A stretch of DNA of 64,000 nt, taken from Bacteroidota bacterium (GTDB lineage Bacteria > Bacteroidota > Bacteroidia > Chitinophagales > Chitinophagaceae). Shown here piece by piece: positions 42,612 to 52,522 of the stretch. The stretch spans positions 62,001-126,000 of the forward strand of contig JAEWKC010000016.1 of assembly GCA_023386235.1 (NCBI GenBank), written 5' to 3'. The notes under the pieces are model-generated. The model was given only the letters and a program-made list of their open reading frames with translations. It had not been told where the DNA came from and did not search any database. Within the stretch, counting starts at the first letter, position 1. Each line of letters opens with the position of its first letter. Position numbers and translations under genes: made by a program.

Positions 42612-45600
42612 TTACAATGAAAGATTCAAACCAAAAGAAAAAGTCTTTGATAAAGGGTAAGCTTTTCCAGATCCCCAAGGAGCATCCAAAACTTCAGGAT
42701 CATACATGTTTGCCAACTTTGTGAAAGTAAGCAAATTTTCTCCGCTTACATATATTCGTAGCTTTTCGAGATGAATCTTACTAAGTAAACTTGGGCTAAA
42801 AGTATAACCAAGCTGTAAATTCTTCAGCCTTAGATATGAAGCATCTTGTAAATAACGAGTTTGCACTTGTTCGTTTTTGCCAGACCGTCCACCCATATAA
42901 GGTCTTGGGAAGTAAGAATCAATATTTGCTCCAAATATAGATTGTGTATTTTCAGGTCTGTAATAATCAAGATGCTCTTTAAAGCCTGTGGACTGCCATA
43001 AATTACCTGACGCTCCCCAGAAGTAGTTTCCTCCAAGCCAATAATCTCTTTTCATTACACCTTGCAAGAACATGCTAACATCAAAACCTTTATATGCAGC
43101 CGATAAGTTTAAACCAAATCTAAATCGAGGGTTGGAATTGCCAATTAATTTGAGGTCTCCATGATTGTCCAATGTATTTGCACCTCCATTAATGATACTG
43201 TCTCCATTCAAATCTCTATACATAATATCACCCTCGCCCCAGTTGGTGCCAAAAGCGGGATTATTTGTTTTTAGCCATTCGGTCATTTCATCATTAGATT
43301 TAGCAATACCGTACGTTTCATAGCCCCATATATTTCCCAATTCCATTCCATTGTAATAAGTCCCTAAAGAATAGGACGGGTTTGGATATTCGAGCACTTT
43401 TGCTCTGTTATCTGACAAGTTGAATCCTACAGAATATCTAAAATCATTATCAGTTCTATCATTCCAATTAAGTGTTAACTCCCATCCTTTATTCTGTAAT
43501 TTCGCGTTATTAGTATTAGGAAGGCTTATACCTAAAACAGCACCTACCTCTGCCGGAGGGCCCACCATATCTTCTGTTGTCCTATTAAAATAATCGAATG
43601 TTAGCTGCAGTCTATTACGCAAAAAGCCTGCATCTAAACCGATATTCGTACTATACACTCTTTCCCACGTAAGAAAAGAACTAACCATGCCTGGAGTATA
43701 CGCTATTGTTGGACGAGCTCCGCCAATTAACCAAGAAGCCGCAGTAGCACTTACGCCCTGAGTTAAATAAAACGGATAAAGAGCATCTGTATTCTGGTTT
43801 CCTAAGCTACCCCATGAGAACCTCGGCTTCAATACATTTACATAGTCTCTCAATGGTTCGAAAAATGCTTCATTAGCTATATTCCAACCTAAAGAGAAAG
43901 AAGGTTGCCATGTCCATCGCTGATCTCTTAAAAATCTTGAAGATCCATCATATCTTAAATTAGCTTCTAGAAGATACCTATCATCAAAAACATAGTTTAA
44001 TCGTCCGAAAAAACCTGCTGTGGCCCAGTCGTAAAGACTCGCTCCAAGTATCTCATCTTCACCTGTAGCCGCATTAATTACAGGCACTGAGATAGATATT
44101 AGGTTGTTTCTCCTTGCATCTAATCCTTTATTTACACTTTCTTCAGTGTTCATGCCTGCCATAACCTTAAAGTTGTGTTTTTGGATATCGAATGTATAAT
44201 CTGAATATATACTTGTAGCATAATAATTTGTGTTGGCATATGACTCGCGAGCAAAAGTAGCCCCGGGTGAATATTCGCCTGAAAAGGGTAGTAATAAAGG
44301 ATTGCCATTCACGTCATGTTCATACACAGGTGTTAAATAACTGTTCTTATTTTGATTAATAACTCTTCCTCCTGCTTGTACAAATATATTCCAATTAGTT
44401 AAAGGTCTTATTACCAATTCAGCTTGTGCATATAAGTTATCATTACGTGTAATAGCTCTGCCACCCTCAGTCAATTGACTTAATTTACCATTTCTCATGT
44501 AGTATCCGTTCGGGTCTTTAAAAGGCATCATAGGCCACATTCTTAAGATATCATGATACAACAAGCCATTCATATCTGAATAAAGAGGATTGTCTAAATT
44601 AAATCTGATAAATTTTGTATTTATATTAAAATCAAGATAATCAGTAACTTTTGTATTTACTCTTATCATGGTATTAAATCGCTTAAAATTATCATTACCA
44701 TAATTCAAGTTTCCGTTTTGGTCTAGGTAACTAGCAGAAGCATAATATCTTACTCTGTCACTTCCCCCTCGGAAATTAACATTATGCTCACCAGTCCAAT
44801 TCCAACCGAAATGTGTAGTCCACCAATTTACATTATCGTTTGCCTGTTGATGAAAATGCCAATTACTGCCATTGGGAATAGTGGTAGTGGTAATTTCACC
44901 ATTAATATATTTTTGAATTCGATCCAATGTGTTATCATTGAAAACTGCTGCTTCTCCTTGATTTTGAGCTGCTTCATTGAAGTAGTTTGCAAACTCCCAA
45001 GAATTTAATTGATTAGGCAAGTTGGATGGACCACTGTATCTAAAATTATTACCGTACTCCAACACCATTTTTCCTGATCTGCCTGTTTTTGTAGTAATAA
45101 GAATAACCCCAAAAGCGGCTCTAGAACCATAAATGGCAGAAGAAGAGGCATCCTTTAATACAGAAATACTCTCTATGTCGTTGGGGTTTAGATTTTCCAT
45201 ATTACCCTCTATTCCATCTATTAATATTAGGGGAGACGCATTAGACCCTGTTCCGATCGTTCCTACACCACGTATATTTACATTCATATTTTGGCCCAAT
45301 TGTCCTCCAAGACCTCCTACGTTTAAGTTTAATCCCGGCACAGTACCTTGTAATGCTTGGCCAAGTTGTGATACAGGCCTAGACTCAAGCAATTCTGTAT
45401 TAACAGTAGATACAGCACCCGTAAGATTTACTTTTCTTTGACGTCCAAAGCCTACCACCACAATTTCGTCTAAACTTTCAGCATCTGTTTTCAAACTTAC
45501 AATTATGGAATTAGGCGCATCTGCTTTAAGAGCATAGCCTGCAATACTTCGACTTTGATAGCCAATGGCCGTAAAATCAAAATTATATAAACCTTCAACA

Positions 45601-45824
45601 GGCAGGTTTGTTATGGAGAACTTTCCTAAAGAGTCTGCAACTGCCTGATATATTTGTTGCGTAGCTGTGTTTTTTGCCACGACCGACACAAACCCTACCG
45701 GATTTCCCGATTCGTCTGTAACTATTCCATTTACTGGCACTCTTGCCTGCTGTGCTAATACGTTTTCCGCTAATAATAATAAAAACAAATACAGCGGAAT
45801 TAAGAGCAGCTTCTTTTTACTCAT
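42612..45824 (-). CDS. SusC/RagA-family TonB-dependent outer-membrane transporter
   Basis: The 1070-aa protein has a signal peptide (to about 24), a carboxypeptidase-regulatory-like domain (VNGIVTDESGNPVGFVSVVAK), a TonB-box region, and a plug domain (LDEIVVVGFGRQRKVNLTGAV, with LIDGIEGNMENLNPNDIESISVLKD, read as IDGIEG and IESISVLKDA). The C-terminal barrel ends in an aromatic-poor but regular strand (KTFSFGLNLSL). No STN domain is obvious at the N-terminus, although the FecR/sigma pair next door would be expected to read its state. It imports glycans with SusD. Confidence 0.96.
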   Translation of the reverse strand: MSKKKLLLIPLYLFLLLLAENVLAQQARVPVNGIVTDESGNPVGFVSVVAKNTATQQIYQAVADSLGKFSITNLPVEGLYNFDFTAIGYQSRSIAGYALKADAPNSIIVSLKTDAESLDEIVVVGFGRQRKVNLTGAVSTVNTELLESRPVSQLGQALQGTVPGLNLNVGGLGGQLGQNMNVNIRGVGTIGTGSNASPLILIDGIEGNMENLNPNDIESISVLKDASSSAIYGSRAAFGVILITTKTGRSGKMVLEYGNNFRYSGPSNLPNQLNSWEFANYFNEAAQNQGEAAVFNDNTLDRIQKYINGEITTTTIPNGSNWHFHQQANDNVNWWTTHFGWNWTGEHNVNFRGGSDRVRYYASASYLDQNGNLNYGNDNFKRFNTMIRVNTKVTDYLDFNINTKFIRFNLDNPLYSDMNGLLYHDILRMWPMMPFKDPNGYYMRNGKLSQLTEGGRAITRNDNLYAQAELVIRPLTNWNIFVQAGGRVINQNKNSYLTPVYEHDVNGNPLLLPFSGEYSPGATFARESYANTNYYATSIYSDYTFDIQKHNFKVMAGMNTEESVNKGLDARRNNLISISVPVINAATGEDEILGASLYDWATAGFFGRLNYVFDDRYLLEANLRYDGSSRFLRDQRWTWQPSFSLGWNIANEAFFEPLRDYVNVLKPRFSWGSLGNQNTDALYPFYLTQGVSATAASWLIGGARPTIAYTPGMVSSFLTWERVYSTNIGLDAGFLRNRLQLTFDYFNRTTEDMVGPPAEVGAVLGISLPNTNNAKLQNKGWELTLNWNDRTDNDFRYSVGFNLSDNRAKVLEYPNPSYSLGTYYNGMELGNIWGYETYGIAKSNDEMTEWLKTNNPAFGTNWGEGDIMYRDLNGDSIINGGANTLDNHGDLKLIGNSNPRFRFGLNLSAAYKGFDVSMFLQGVMKRDYWLGGNYFWGASGNLWQSTGFKEHLDYYRPENTQSIFGANIDSYFPRPYMGGRSGKNEQVQTRYLQDASYLRLKNLQLGYTFSPSLLSKIHLEKLRIYVSGENLLTFTKLANMYDPEVLDAPWGSGKAYPLSKTFSFGLNLSL

Positions 45825-45866
45825 GATTTTTAACTTTAATTTTATTAATATAAAGTAAAACGATTG

Positions 45867-45878
45867 TAAGCATGCTTA
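45867..45878. promoter_or_regulatory. 12-bp palindrome upstream of susC
   Basis: TAAGCATGCTTA is a perfect palindrome in the 73-bp gap between fecR and susC, 42 bp before the susC start. It may be a small operator or hairpin. The susC promoter itself was not recognised, which fits control by the ECF sigma factor, but this is inference. Confidence 0.25.
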
Positions 45879-45897
45879 TCCCCTAATCCAAAGAAAG

Positions 45898-47001
45898 CTA
45901 TTTTGATATAATATATTTATTACTATCTATCTTATTAATCTCCAATCCATTAGTAATCGAAATGTTTTTTAAGATTTTTTCAATAGGCTGCCGTGAATCT
46001 ACGGACATGTATAAATTAATAGCAGATGATATCTCTGTAGGATAATTTATTTCTACATCGTAAAGTTGAGACAATTGATTGATAACACTTTTCAGACTTT
46101 CATTCTCAAATCTCAAATAAGTTGATGAATTTTCAGTGTTGGTGTTATTCTTTTTTACTAAAATTTCTTCGGATTGTGTATTTTCTTCTATATGAGACTC
46201 TACAGTCATTTTCTTACTTCTTTCAGATTTTTTCTGTGTTTCAAATACAATTCGATCTTCAAGATGGAAAATTGTTTCAAATATATTTTTATTAGAAATA
46301 AATGCGGTTTTATCTCCGGCTTCTAAATAAGTTTTAATCTTGTCATTTTCTATATTCTTTACTACTACTTTCCCTTCAAATAACTTTACAGATGGGTTTT
46401 TTGAAAACCCATTTACTTCAAAACGTGTACCTAATGCCTGCGTAGATATTTTTCCACAAAAAACAGTAAAAGGTTTTTCTTTATCAGGTGCTACATCAAA
46501 CTCCGCCTTCCCTTCCAGGTAAACATCGCGTTTAGCCATATTGTATTCTATATCGTATTTTATTTCACTTCCGGGTGATAAAAAAACTAAAGTTCCGTCT
46601 GGCAAACTAATCTGCTGGATATTTGGAGTAGTATTTTTGTTTATTTTTATTTCTTCGGTTGCTTTTGCAATCATATCTTTTTGAGGCAAAGTATTTTCTG
46701 TATAAAAAAGCTTAACTCCAAAAAATAAAAGAACTATTGCTGCAGCTGCTCCTGCCCATTTTACAATCGTATATATATTATTTTTTTTCTCATATATAGA
46801 AGAGTGTATTGCACGGTACATTTCATCGGAAAGAGTGTGATGCAGTTTATTTTTATCCTCATCCAAATAATTTTTCCACTCCTCAGTCGTAAAATAAGTT
46901 TCTAACTCCAAAGGATTTTCTTTGAAATAACGGCGTATATAACGGGTTTCGGCACTGTTGCATTGACCCTGGAGATATTTATCTACTAATTCTTTATTCA
47001 T
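45898..47001 (-). CDS. FecR-family anti-sigma factor
   Basis: The 367-aa protein has a cytoplasmic N-terminal part, one membrane helix near residues 80-98 (WAGAAAAIVLLFFGVKLF), the periplasmic FecR domain (QISLPDGTLVFLSPGSEIKY, and VYLEGKAEFDVAPDKEKPF) and the C-terminal DUF4974-type domain (FENESLKSVINQLSQLYDVEINY). It transmits the SusC signal to the sigma factor. Its start overlaps the sigma gene stop by four bases (ATGA), so the two are translationally coupled. Confidence 0.94.
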   Translation of the reverse strand: MNKELVDKYLQGQCNSAETRYIRRYFKENPLELETYFTTEEWKNYLDEDKNKLHHTLSDEMYRAIHSSIYEKKNNIYTIVKWAGAAAAIVLLFFGVKLFYTENTLPQKDMIAKATEEIKINKNTTPNIQQISLPDGTLVFLSPGSEIKYDIEYNMAKRDVYLEGKAEFDVAPDKEKPFTVFCGKISTQALGTRFEVNGFSKNPSVKLFEGKVVVKNIENDKIKTYLEAGDKTAFISNKNIFETIFHLEDRIVFETQKKSERSKKMTVESHIEENTQSEEILVKKNNTNTENSSTYLRFENESLKSVINQLSQLYDVEINYPTEISSAINLYMSVDSRQPIEKILKNISITNGLEINKIDSNKYIISK

Positions 47002-47546
47002 GAAACGACCTGTATAGTATTGAAAAGCAAAATTAAAATAAAAAAGGGTTTAATAAATTTCAATGCAAGGTTTATATGGTTTTCTACTGTTTTCGGAGAA
47101 ATAGAAAGCATTTTCGCGATTTCCTTGTGGCTGTAATTATTTATCCTGCTAAGATAAAAAACGCGCTGTCTTAACGGTGGCAACATCCCGATTAATTTTT
47201 CCAGTTTTCTTTTTGTGTCGTTATAACTTATCTTCTCCTCAAGATCTTGTGTTTTTGTATAAGAATTTGAAAGATTCTCTACCGAATAATTTAGCTGTAC
47301 TTTTCTTAATTCATCAATCATTGTAGTCCGTGCAATTCTGAATAGCTGATAAGATATGTCTACATTTTCTTTAAGATTGTGCCTGTATTTCCATAATTTT
47401 ATGAAAGAAAGTTGTACTACTTCTTTGGCACAAAATGTAGATTTTGTTTTATCATAAACATAAAAATAAATTGCTTGTCGATATTCATTAAAAATAAAAT
47501 TTAATGCTGTTTCATCTCCCGCTTTCAAATCTGTAACTATGCACAT
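46998..47546 (-). CDS. ECF sigma-70 factor
   Basis: The 182-aa protein has sigma region 2 (FNEYRQAIYFYVYDKTKS, CAKEVVQLSFIKLWKYR) and region 4 (PPLRQRVFYLSRINNYSHKEIAKMLSISPKTVENHI, read as YSHKEIAKMLSISPKTVENH, the DNA-binding helix-turn-helix). This is the Bacteroidota SusC/FecR-associated ECF type. It would direct polymerase to susC/susD. It is the first gene of sigma-fecR-susC-susD. The C-terminus ends in a hydrophobic stretch (FFILILLFNTIQVVS), which is unusual. Confidence 0.94.
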   Translation of the reverse strand: MCIVTDLKAGDETALNFIFNEYRQAIYFYVYDKTKSTFCAKEVVQLSFIKLWKYRHNLKENVDISYQLFRIARTTMIDELRKVQLNYSVENLSNSYTKTQDLEEKISYNDTKRKLEKLIGMLPPLRQRVFYLSRINNYSHKEIAKMLSISPKTVENHINLALKFIKPFFILILLFNTIQVVS

Positions 47547-47625
47547 ACACTATAAATATTTTTTTTAAAAGTGAATTGTTGTCTCTTTTATGCAATTTTA
47601 AATATAATAAATTTACAGAATAGTC

Positions 47626-49083
47626 CTAATCCCATTTATAGGTACTATCTACTTCGCTTCTTAAGCCGGGACCAAATTCGTACTGCAACTCCTCAAAATA
47701 AGGTTGTAGGGTTTTTACCTGCCGGTAAAACTCGGGAAAAGGTATTTTGTTGCCGCTATACCACATTTGCTGGGCAAGGGCGAATATCCGGGGCAGGATT
47801 CGACGGTCAATCATATTCTCTGTTACGTTAAAATCTGTCCACAAGCTCGTGCTCATGCCCAATACCAAAGGATTCTGGGTAATTACAAAAGACGGATTGT
47901 TTTCATAAACATCGTGCATATCAAACATTCTACCTTTTGCATACTCTGCCCAGGGCGTAACCGGGTAATTAAGATACGTAAATACATTCGTGCCGCAAAT
48001 TACTTCCAATCCTTTTTGCAGCGCGCGGTTGTAAGCTAAATCTTTGCGCCCGAACCAGTTCCACCAATGTATGGTGATATTATCCGGAAGAGGATAGCCT
48101 CCATGTACTATTATGTCGTCCCAAAAGATCGCTTTCCTGCTTTTTGTTTTTAGGTGATTGGCCATTTCGGCGGAAAACCACATTTGCAAACCTTCGCTAT
48201 CTTTTAATCCTATTTCCGCAATTTTTTTCTGGCAATCGGGACATTTATCCCAGTTGCCTTTGGGCGCTTCATCGCCCCCTAAATGAATATATTCCGAAGG
48301 AAAAACATTGCATACCTCATCCAGTACATTTTTCAGGAATGCAATGGTGGCGGGTTTACCGGCACAGAAAATATGCTGTGTGAACCCGGTTTCGGGAGCA
48401 GTAATTTTTTCGCCAAAACAACCCAGCTCAGGATAAGCGATAAGGGCCGCTTCCGCATGACCGGGCATATCTATTTCGGGTACTATAGTGATGCCTTTTG
48501 ATTTAGCGTATTGTATAAGCTCTGCTATTTCCGTTTGAGTATAAAACCCTTGCTGCTCTTTACCTTTTCCTACAAAAGCCCCAACCTGCGTAAGTAAAGG
48601 ATATTGTTTTATTTCCATTCTCCACCCTAAGCCTTCTGTAAGATGCCAATGAAAGCGGTTGAATTTGAGGATAGAAAGCAAATCGATGTACTTTTTGATT
48701 GTTTCAGGTTTTTGGTATTGGCGCCCGGAATCCAGCAGAAAGCTCCGCCAGCTTACTCTTGGCGCATCGGTTATTACCATACAGGGAATTTTTCCTTCTG
48801 CACGATACTGATTTTTAAGCATTTCCAGGGTTTGCAGTCCATAGATATATCCATTGTGATCGGAATACGAAATGGAAACTCCTTTTTTAGTAATTGATAG
48901 TTTATATCCTTCAGAAGGAATGCTATTGTTTTTTATACGCTTTACTTTTTTTGCTTTTGAAATAGAAAGATCGCCTGGCGTTACTGTTACTTTTTGTGGC
49001 GTTGGTAAAATTATCGGCTCCGTCTGAGCAATACTTATATTACAAAAGACAAGAAAAATCCCAAGTAGAAAGATTCTGTTCAT
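47626..49083 (-). CDS. GH20 beta-N-acetylhexosaminidase (shorter form)
   Basis: Started at 49083 the protein is 485 aa with a signal peptide ending near ISIAQ; the ATG at 49110 adds nine unrelated residues. It has the GH20b N-terminal domain and then the barrel with FRFHWHLTEGLGW, PEIDMPGHAEAAL and the catalytic pair HLGGDEAPKGNW (Asp271, Glu272). It removes terminal beta-GlcNAc or GalNAc by substrate-assisted catalysis. It is the first of two GH20 genes, both on the minus strand with 77 bp between. Two short inverted repeats (GTTGC/GCAAC, AGCTAT/ATAGCT) lie in this gap. Confidence 0.93.
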   Translation of the reverse strand: MNRIFLLGIFLVFCNISIAQTEPIILPTPQKVTVTPGDLSISKAKKVKRIKNNSIPSEGYKLSITKKGVSISYSDHNGYIYGLQTLEMLKNQYRAEGKIPCMVITDAPRVSWRSFLLDSGRQYQKPETIKKYIDLLSILKFNRFHWHLTEGLGWRMEIKQYPLLTQVGAFVGKGKEQQGFYTQTEIAELIQYAKSKGITIVPEIDMPGHAEAALIAYPELGCFGEKITAPETGFTQHIFCAGKPATIAFLKNVLDEVCNVFPSEYIHLGGDEAPKGNWDKCPDCQKKIAEIGLKDSEGLQMWFSAEMANHLKTKSRKAIFWDDIIVHGGYPLPDNITIHWWNWFGRKDLAYNRALQKGLEVICGTNVFTYLNYPVTPWAEYAKGRMFDMHDVYENNPSFVITQNPLVLGMSTSLWTDFNVTENMIDRRILPRIFALAQQMWYSGNKIPFPEFYRQVKTLQPYFEELQYEFGPGLRSEVDSTYKWD

Positions 49084-49160
49084 ATTAATTTTTACTGCGT
49101 TGCATAGCAACTGTTTTATTGCGATATAGCTATTTCGTGCATAGCTTCTTCTTCCGTTAT

Positions 49161-51266
49161 TTATTTTTGTACCACTTTCAGGTTTCTCATTTCACCTTTA
49201 AAACCATTTGTAGCGCTGCCAATAAACTGCAACGGGAAAAACAAAGTTTCCTGTATATACATGTTGGTCTTTCTGCCGTGTTTATTCAATGCAGACAATT
49301 TGGTTTTGCCCTGCAGTCTTTCTACCAACTTTCCGTTTACGTACAAAGATGTGCCTTTCCAATCGCCGGTAATGCCAATTGCAGACCATTCATTGGGTTG
49401 TGGAGTGTAATTAAATGTGTATGTATAACCATCGCGACTAAACCCGAGTTTACCGCCGCCATTGGTGTTTAATGTAATGACACTATTCTTCCCGTTAAAA
49501 AGAACAGCGTTAGAAGCATTGCCTGCCGCGGGTTTCAGATCAAAATCCACATTGTATTCATAACCGATTTCAGGAAGCGCTGTCTGCAAGAATGAATTTC
49601 CGTTGAAGCGAAGTGATTTTTGTGCTTTATTTCTTTTTACATTTTTTCTTTTTACTTCATGATAAGCATTGCCGGAAATATCTTTTTCTTTATTGGAGGA
49701 GAGCGCATATTGCAGAACTGTTCTGTTGGAATCCAGCGTCTTCTCTAACGGGAATTTTGCCGCGAGGTTAATCCCCGGCGCTTCTATTTGTTTTTTTGAC
49801 AGGTCAAGAAACTTAGCCAGGCTTTGTTTCTCCGAACCATCCAGCCGCTTCCACATTCTTTCGCTCAATACTTTTATGGCGGGCATGGTACGTATGTGCA
49901 CATCTTTTTCACTAATGCCATTGCCGCTATGGTCGTTCCATACGGCAAACATGCCGCCTATCAATCCCGGCGTACCGTCAGGAAGTGTCTCTTTTGAATT
50001 TATCTTTTCGGGCTTCCAGTTGGTATACAGCCATTCAGTGTCTAAAAACTCGCGGTAGTAGCCTGTTGCAGGCACAATGTACAACCAGATATCGCAGGTG
50101 CTGATGAGTTTAAACCCATCTTTTAATGACTGGAAAGGATCTACCCAATCATAAGACCAGGCATTCATAATTACATCTTTCGCGTGCACGGGTGTTTTAC
50201 CTTTTAGCCAGCGCAACCCGCCCCACATGCGCACTTGCTTGCCCAAACTTTGAATATATTTTAAATACCTGTCGGTAAACTCACGGTATTTTTCGCTTTC
50301 TCTTACATCGTATTCATCCGTGCCTATGTGTACATCGGGACCAATAAACACCGGATTTTCGCCCGTAATATATTCTTTATACAAAGAATCTAAAAAAGTA
50401 TAAGTGTTCGGATTGTATAAGTCAAGATGATCTCTACCATATTTATCGCTACCTAATTCCGGCCGGTAATGTGCAAAGGCAAGTGAGTGCGCCGGAATAT
50501 CAATCTCGGGAATAATGTTTACGCCGTATTGCTGACCTAAACGCTGCAAGTCCCTGAACTCGGCTTTGGTATAATGCCCGTCTTTGGCAGTGAGACCGGG
50601 AAACCAATCGCTTTCTAATCTAAAGGCAGAATACGTTTTATCCCAGTCGTTATCGAAATACTCAGGGAAGCCATTGTCATTTAAATGAATCTGGAATTCA
50701 TTGAACTTATAGTAAGAAAGAATTTTTACGTAATTGCGCAAATAATCAATCGTGAAAAATTTACGACCCAAATCCAGCATAAAACCACGGTTGGGATAAT
50801 CGGGAAAATCTTTTATCTCGCCGCATGGTAAGGCATTGCCATGATTGTGCAACATTTGCAATAAAGATTTGGTAGCCCATGTTACGCCCTGTGCTGTACG
50901 TGCTGTAATGTTTATTTTATCGCTGAGAATATTAATCCGGTATTCTTCCTCTTTTATAGAAGTGTCATTAGGTTTAAGTTGAATGATGATATCGTTCCTG
51001 GCAATATCAGCATTACTAAGAACATCGGCTGACAAGCCAAACGCTGTTTTTAAATCGTTGGCAAATATTTGCAATATCGGCTGAAGCAGTGTTTGATGAC
51101 TTGCCTGATAACCAATTTTGGTTTGCTTTTTAAAACTAAAACTGCCGCTGCTGCCACGCCATTCTTTTACCGCAGGAATGATCTGAGGCGCTGCATTTTG
51201 AGCAGATACTGTAATACCGCCAGCTAAAAAAAGTAAAAAGAGAAGAGATTTTTTAAAGTGTATCAT
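49161..51266 (-). CDS. GH20 beta-N-acetylhexosaminidase with a C-terminal lectin-like domain
   Basis: The 701-aa protein has a signal peptide (to about 22), a GH20b domain, then the GH20 barrel with FMLDLGRKFFTIDYL, PEIDIPAHSLAFAHY and the catalytic pair HIGTDEYDV (Asp317, Glu318). After about residue 540 a beta-rich LamG-like module follows (RFNGNSFLQTALPEIGYEYN, and NEWSAIGITGDWKGTSLYVNG), as in some long hexosaminidases that bind polymeric substrate. The upstream 250-bp gap (51267-51516) holds AT-rich sequence and a short repeat around GGATAATTCC, with no ORF. Confidence 0.92.
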   Translation of the reverse strand: MIHFKKSLLFLLFLAGGITVSAQNAAPQIIPAVKEWRGSSGSFSFKKQTKIGYQASHQTLLQPILQIFANDLKTAFGLSADVLSNADIARNDIIIQLKPNDTSIKEEEYRINILSDKINITARTAQGVTWATKSLLQMLHNHGNALPCGEIKDFPDYPNRGFMLDLGRKFFTIDYLRNYVKILSYYKFNEFQIHLNDNGFPEYFDNDWDKTYSAFRLESDWFPGLTAKDGHYTKAEFRDLQRLGQQYGVNIIPEIDIPAHSLAFAHYRPELGSDKYGRDHLDLYNPNTYTFLDSLYKEYITGENPVFIGPDVHIGTDEYDVRESEKYREFTDRYLKYIQSLGKQVRMWGGLRWLKGKTPVHAKDVIMNAWSYDWVDPFQSLKDGFKLISTCDIWLYIVPATGYYREFLDTEWLYTNWKPEKINSKETLPDGTPGLIGGMFAVWNDHSGNGISEKDVHIRTMPAIKVLSERMWKRLDGSEKQSLAKFLDLSKKQIEAPGINLAAKFPLEKTLDSNRTVLQYALSSNKEKDISGNAYHEVKRKNVKRNKAQKSLRFNGNSFLQTALPEIGYEYNVDFDLKPAAGNASNAVLFNGKNSVITLNTNGGGKLGFSRDGYTYTFNYTPQPNEWSAIGITGDWKGTSLYVNGKLVERLQGKTKLSALNKHGRKTNMYIQETLFFPLQFIGSATNGFKGEMRNLKVVQK

Positions 51267-51516
51267 TGATAAATTATTTTATCGGGAATTGTATTGAACT
51301 ATATTACTCGTTTTTATTGTATCAAAAAGATGAGCGCAACAAATAAATGCTACAATGATTATGGATAATTCCATTATCAACAAATAAAAAACGCTTCTAC
51401 AAAAATATGCTTTTTTGCTATTGGAAAATATAAACAAGATTAACGTTTGCGTAGATTGCTATACACATAGTTTTTGATTCCTTTTTTTCGAAATGCAGTG
51501 GGACAGCAGCTCAAAT

Positions 51517-52449
51517 TTACCAAGGTAAAATCCCTAATTTTTCCAGCACCACGGTAGCCATTTTGTAAAATGCTTCGTGTGTGTAGCCGGCTATGTGTGG
51601 CGTAACTATTACGTTTGGCTGCTGTGTAAGCCAGTGGAGATTTTCTTGTTCCGGCGAAGAGAAAGTATCGAGCTTTTCATTTTCCAGCACATCAATACCG
51701 GCGCCGGAAATATATCCGTTTTGCAAAGCGTTTATTAAAGCGGCGGTGTCTGTAACCTTACCGCGACAGGCATTTATGAAAACCGGGTTGTTTTCCAGGC
51801 TTTTAAAAAAAGCTTCATCGGCATAGTGAAATGTTTCTTCTGTAAGTGGCAGGTGCAGGCTTATCACATCGGCATAGCGAACGATCTGCTCCAACTCCGC
51901 TTCCTTGATATATTCATGCGCGAAGCCTTCTTTGTACTTATCATGCGCCAGCACAGTAACATCAAACCCTTGCAATAATTTAGCAAACGCGCTGCCCGTG
52001 TTGCCATAGCCGATAATCCCTATGGTTTTACCCGAAAGTTCCGTGCCGCGGTTGGCCTCTCGTTGCCAGATGCCTTCCGCCACTTCATGTGTGGCTTTTT
52101 TTATGTTATTCAGCAGAGATAATAAAATGCCCAGGTTTTGCTCCGCTACGGCATTGGCATTTCCTTCGGGACTGCTTACACATTGTATACCTTTTGCTTC
52201 CGCGTAAGGCACATCAATCAGCTCCATTCCACTACCCAGGCGACCTATCCACTTTAGCTTTACGGCTTTGTCGAGTATATTTTTATCCACTCGTACTCTC
52301 GTGGTTACGATTAAACCATCTATATCACTAATTTGTTTTTCTAACTCCTGATAAGTGATCTTTGGCAGATACACTACCTCAAACTCATTCTTATTCAATG
52401 TTTCAATTAGTATATCGTGTACTTTGGCTGTGATTAACGCTTTCCTCAT
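51517..52449 (-). CDS. D-2-hydroxyacid dehydrogenase family protein
   Basis: The 310-aa protein has the NAD-binding GYGNTG at residues 147-152 and the catalytic Arg (NACRGKV), Glu (VLENEKL) and His (TPHIAGY) of this family. It resembles 3-phosphoglycerate dehydrogenase without the ACT domain. The substrate is unknown; serine or other 2-hydroxyacid metabolism is likely. A -7 promoter box ends 4 nt before its ATG. It is divergent from the sulfatase at 52523. Confidence 0.9.
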   Translation of the reverse strand: MRKALITAKVHDILIETLNKNEFEVVYLPKITYQELEKQISDIDGLIVTTRVRVDKNILDKAVKLKWIGRLGSGMELIDVPYAEAKGIQCVSSPEGNANAVAEQNLGILLSLLNNIKKATHEVAEGIWQREANRGTELSGKTIGIIGYGNTGSAFAKLLQGFDVTVLAHDKYKEGFAHEYIKEAELEQIVRYADVISLHLPLTEETFHYADEAFFKSLENNPVFINACRGKVTDTAALINALQNGYISGAGIDVLENEKLDTFSSPEQENLHWLTQQPNVIVTPHIAGYTHEAFYKMATVVLEKLGILPW

Positions 52450-52453
52450 TTTG

Positions 52454-52500
52454 CAAAACTAAAGAGAATATTTTTTTGCAGGCTGATTTTTGTAAGTTTG
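52454..52500. promoter_or_regulatory. Divergent promoter pair
   Basis: The minus strand has TAGTTTTG at 52461-52454, ending 4 nt before the dehydrogenase ATG. The plus strand has TAAGTTTG at 52493-52500, with TTTG at 52475-52478 (14-nt spacer, short) for the sulfatase starting at 52523. The two -7 boxes lie only 31 bp apart within a 73-bp gap. No operator-like symmetry was seen. Confidence 0.6.
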
Positions 52501-52522
52501 CCGAAATAAAAATATATTTTCA

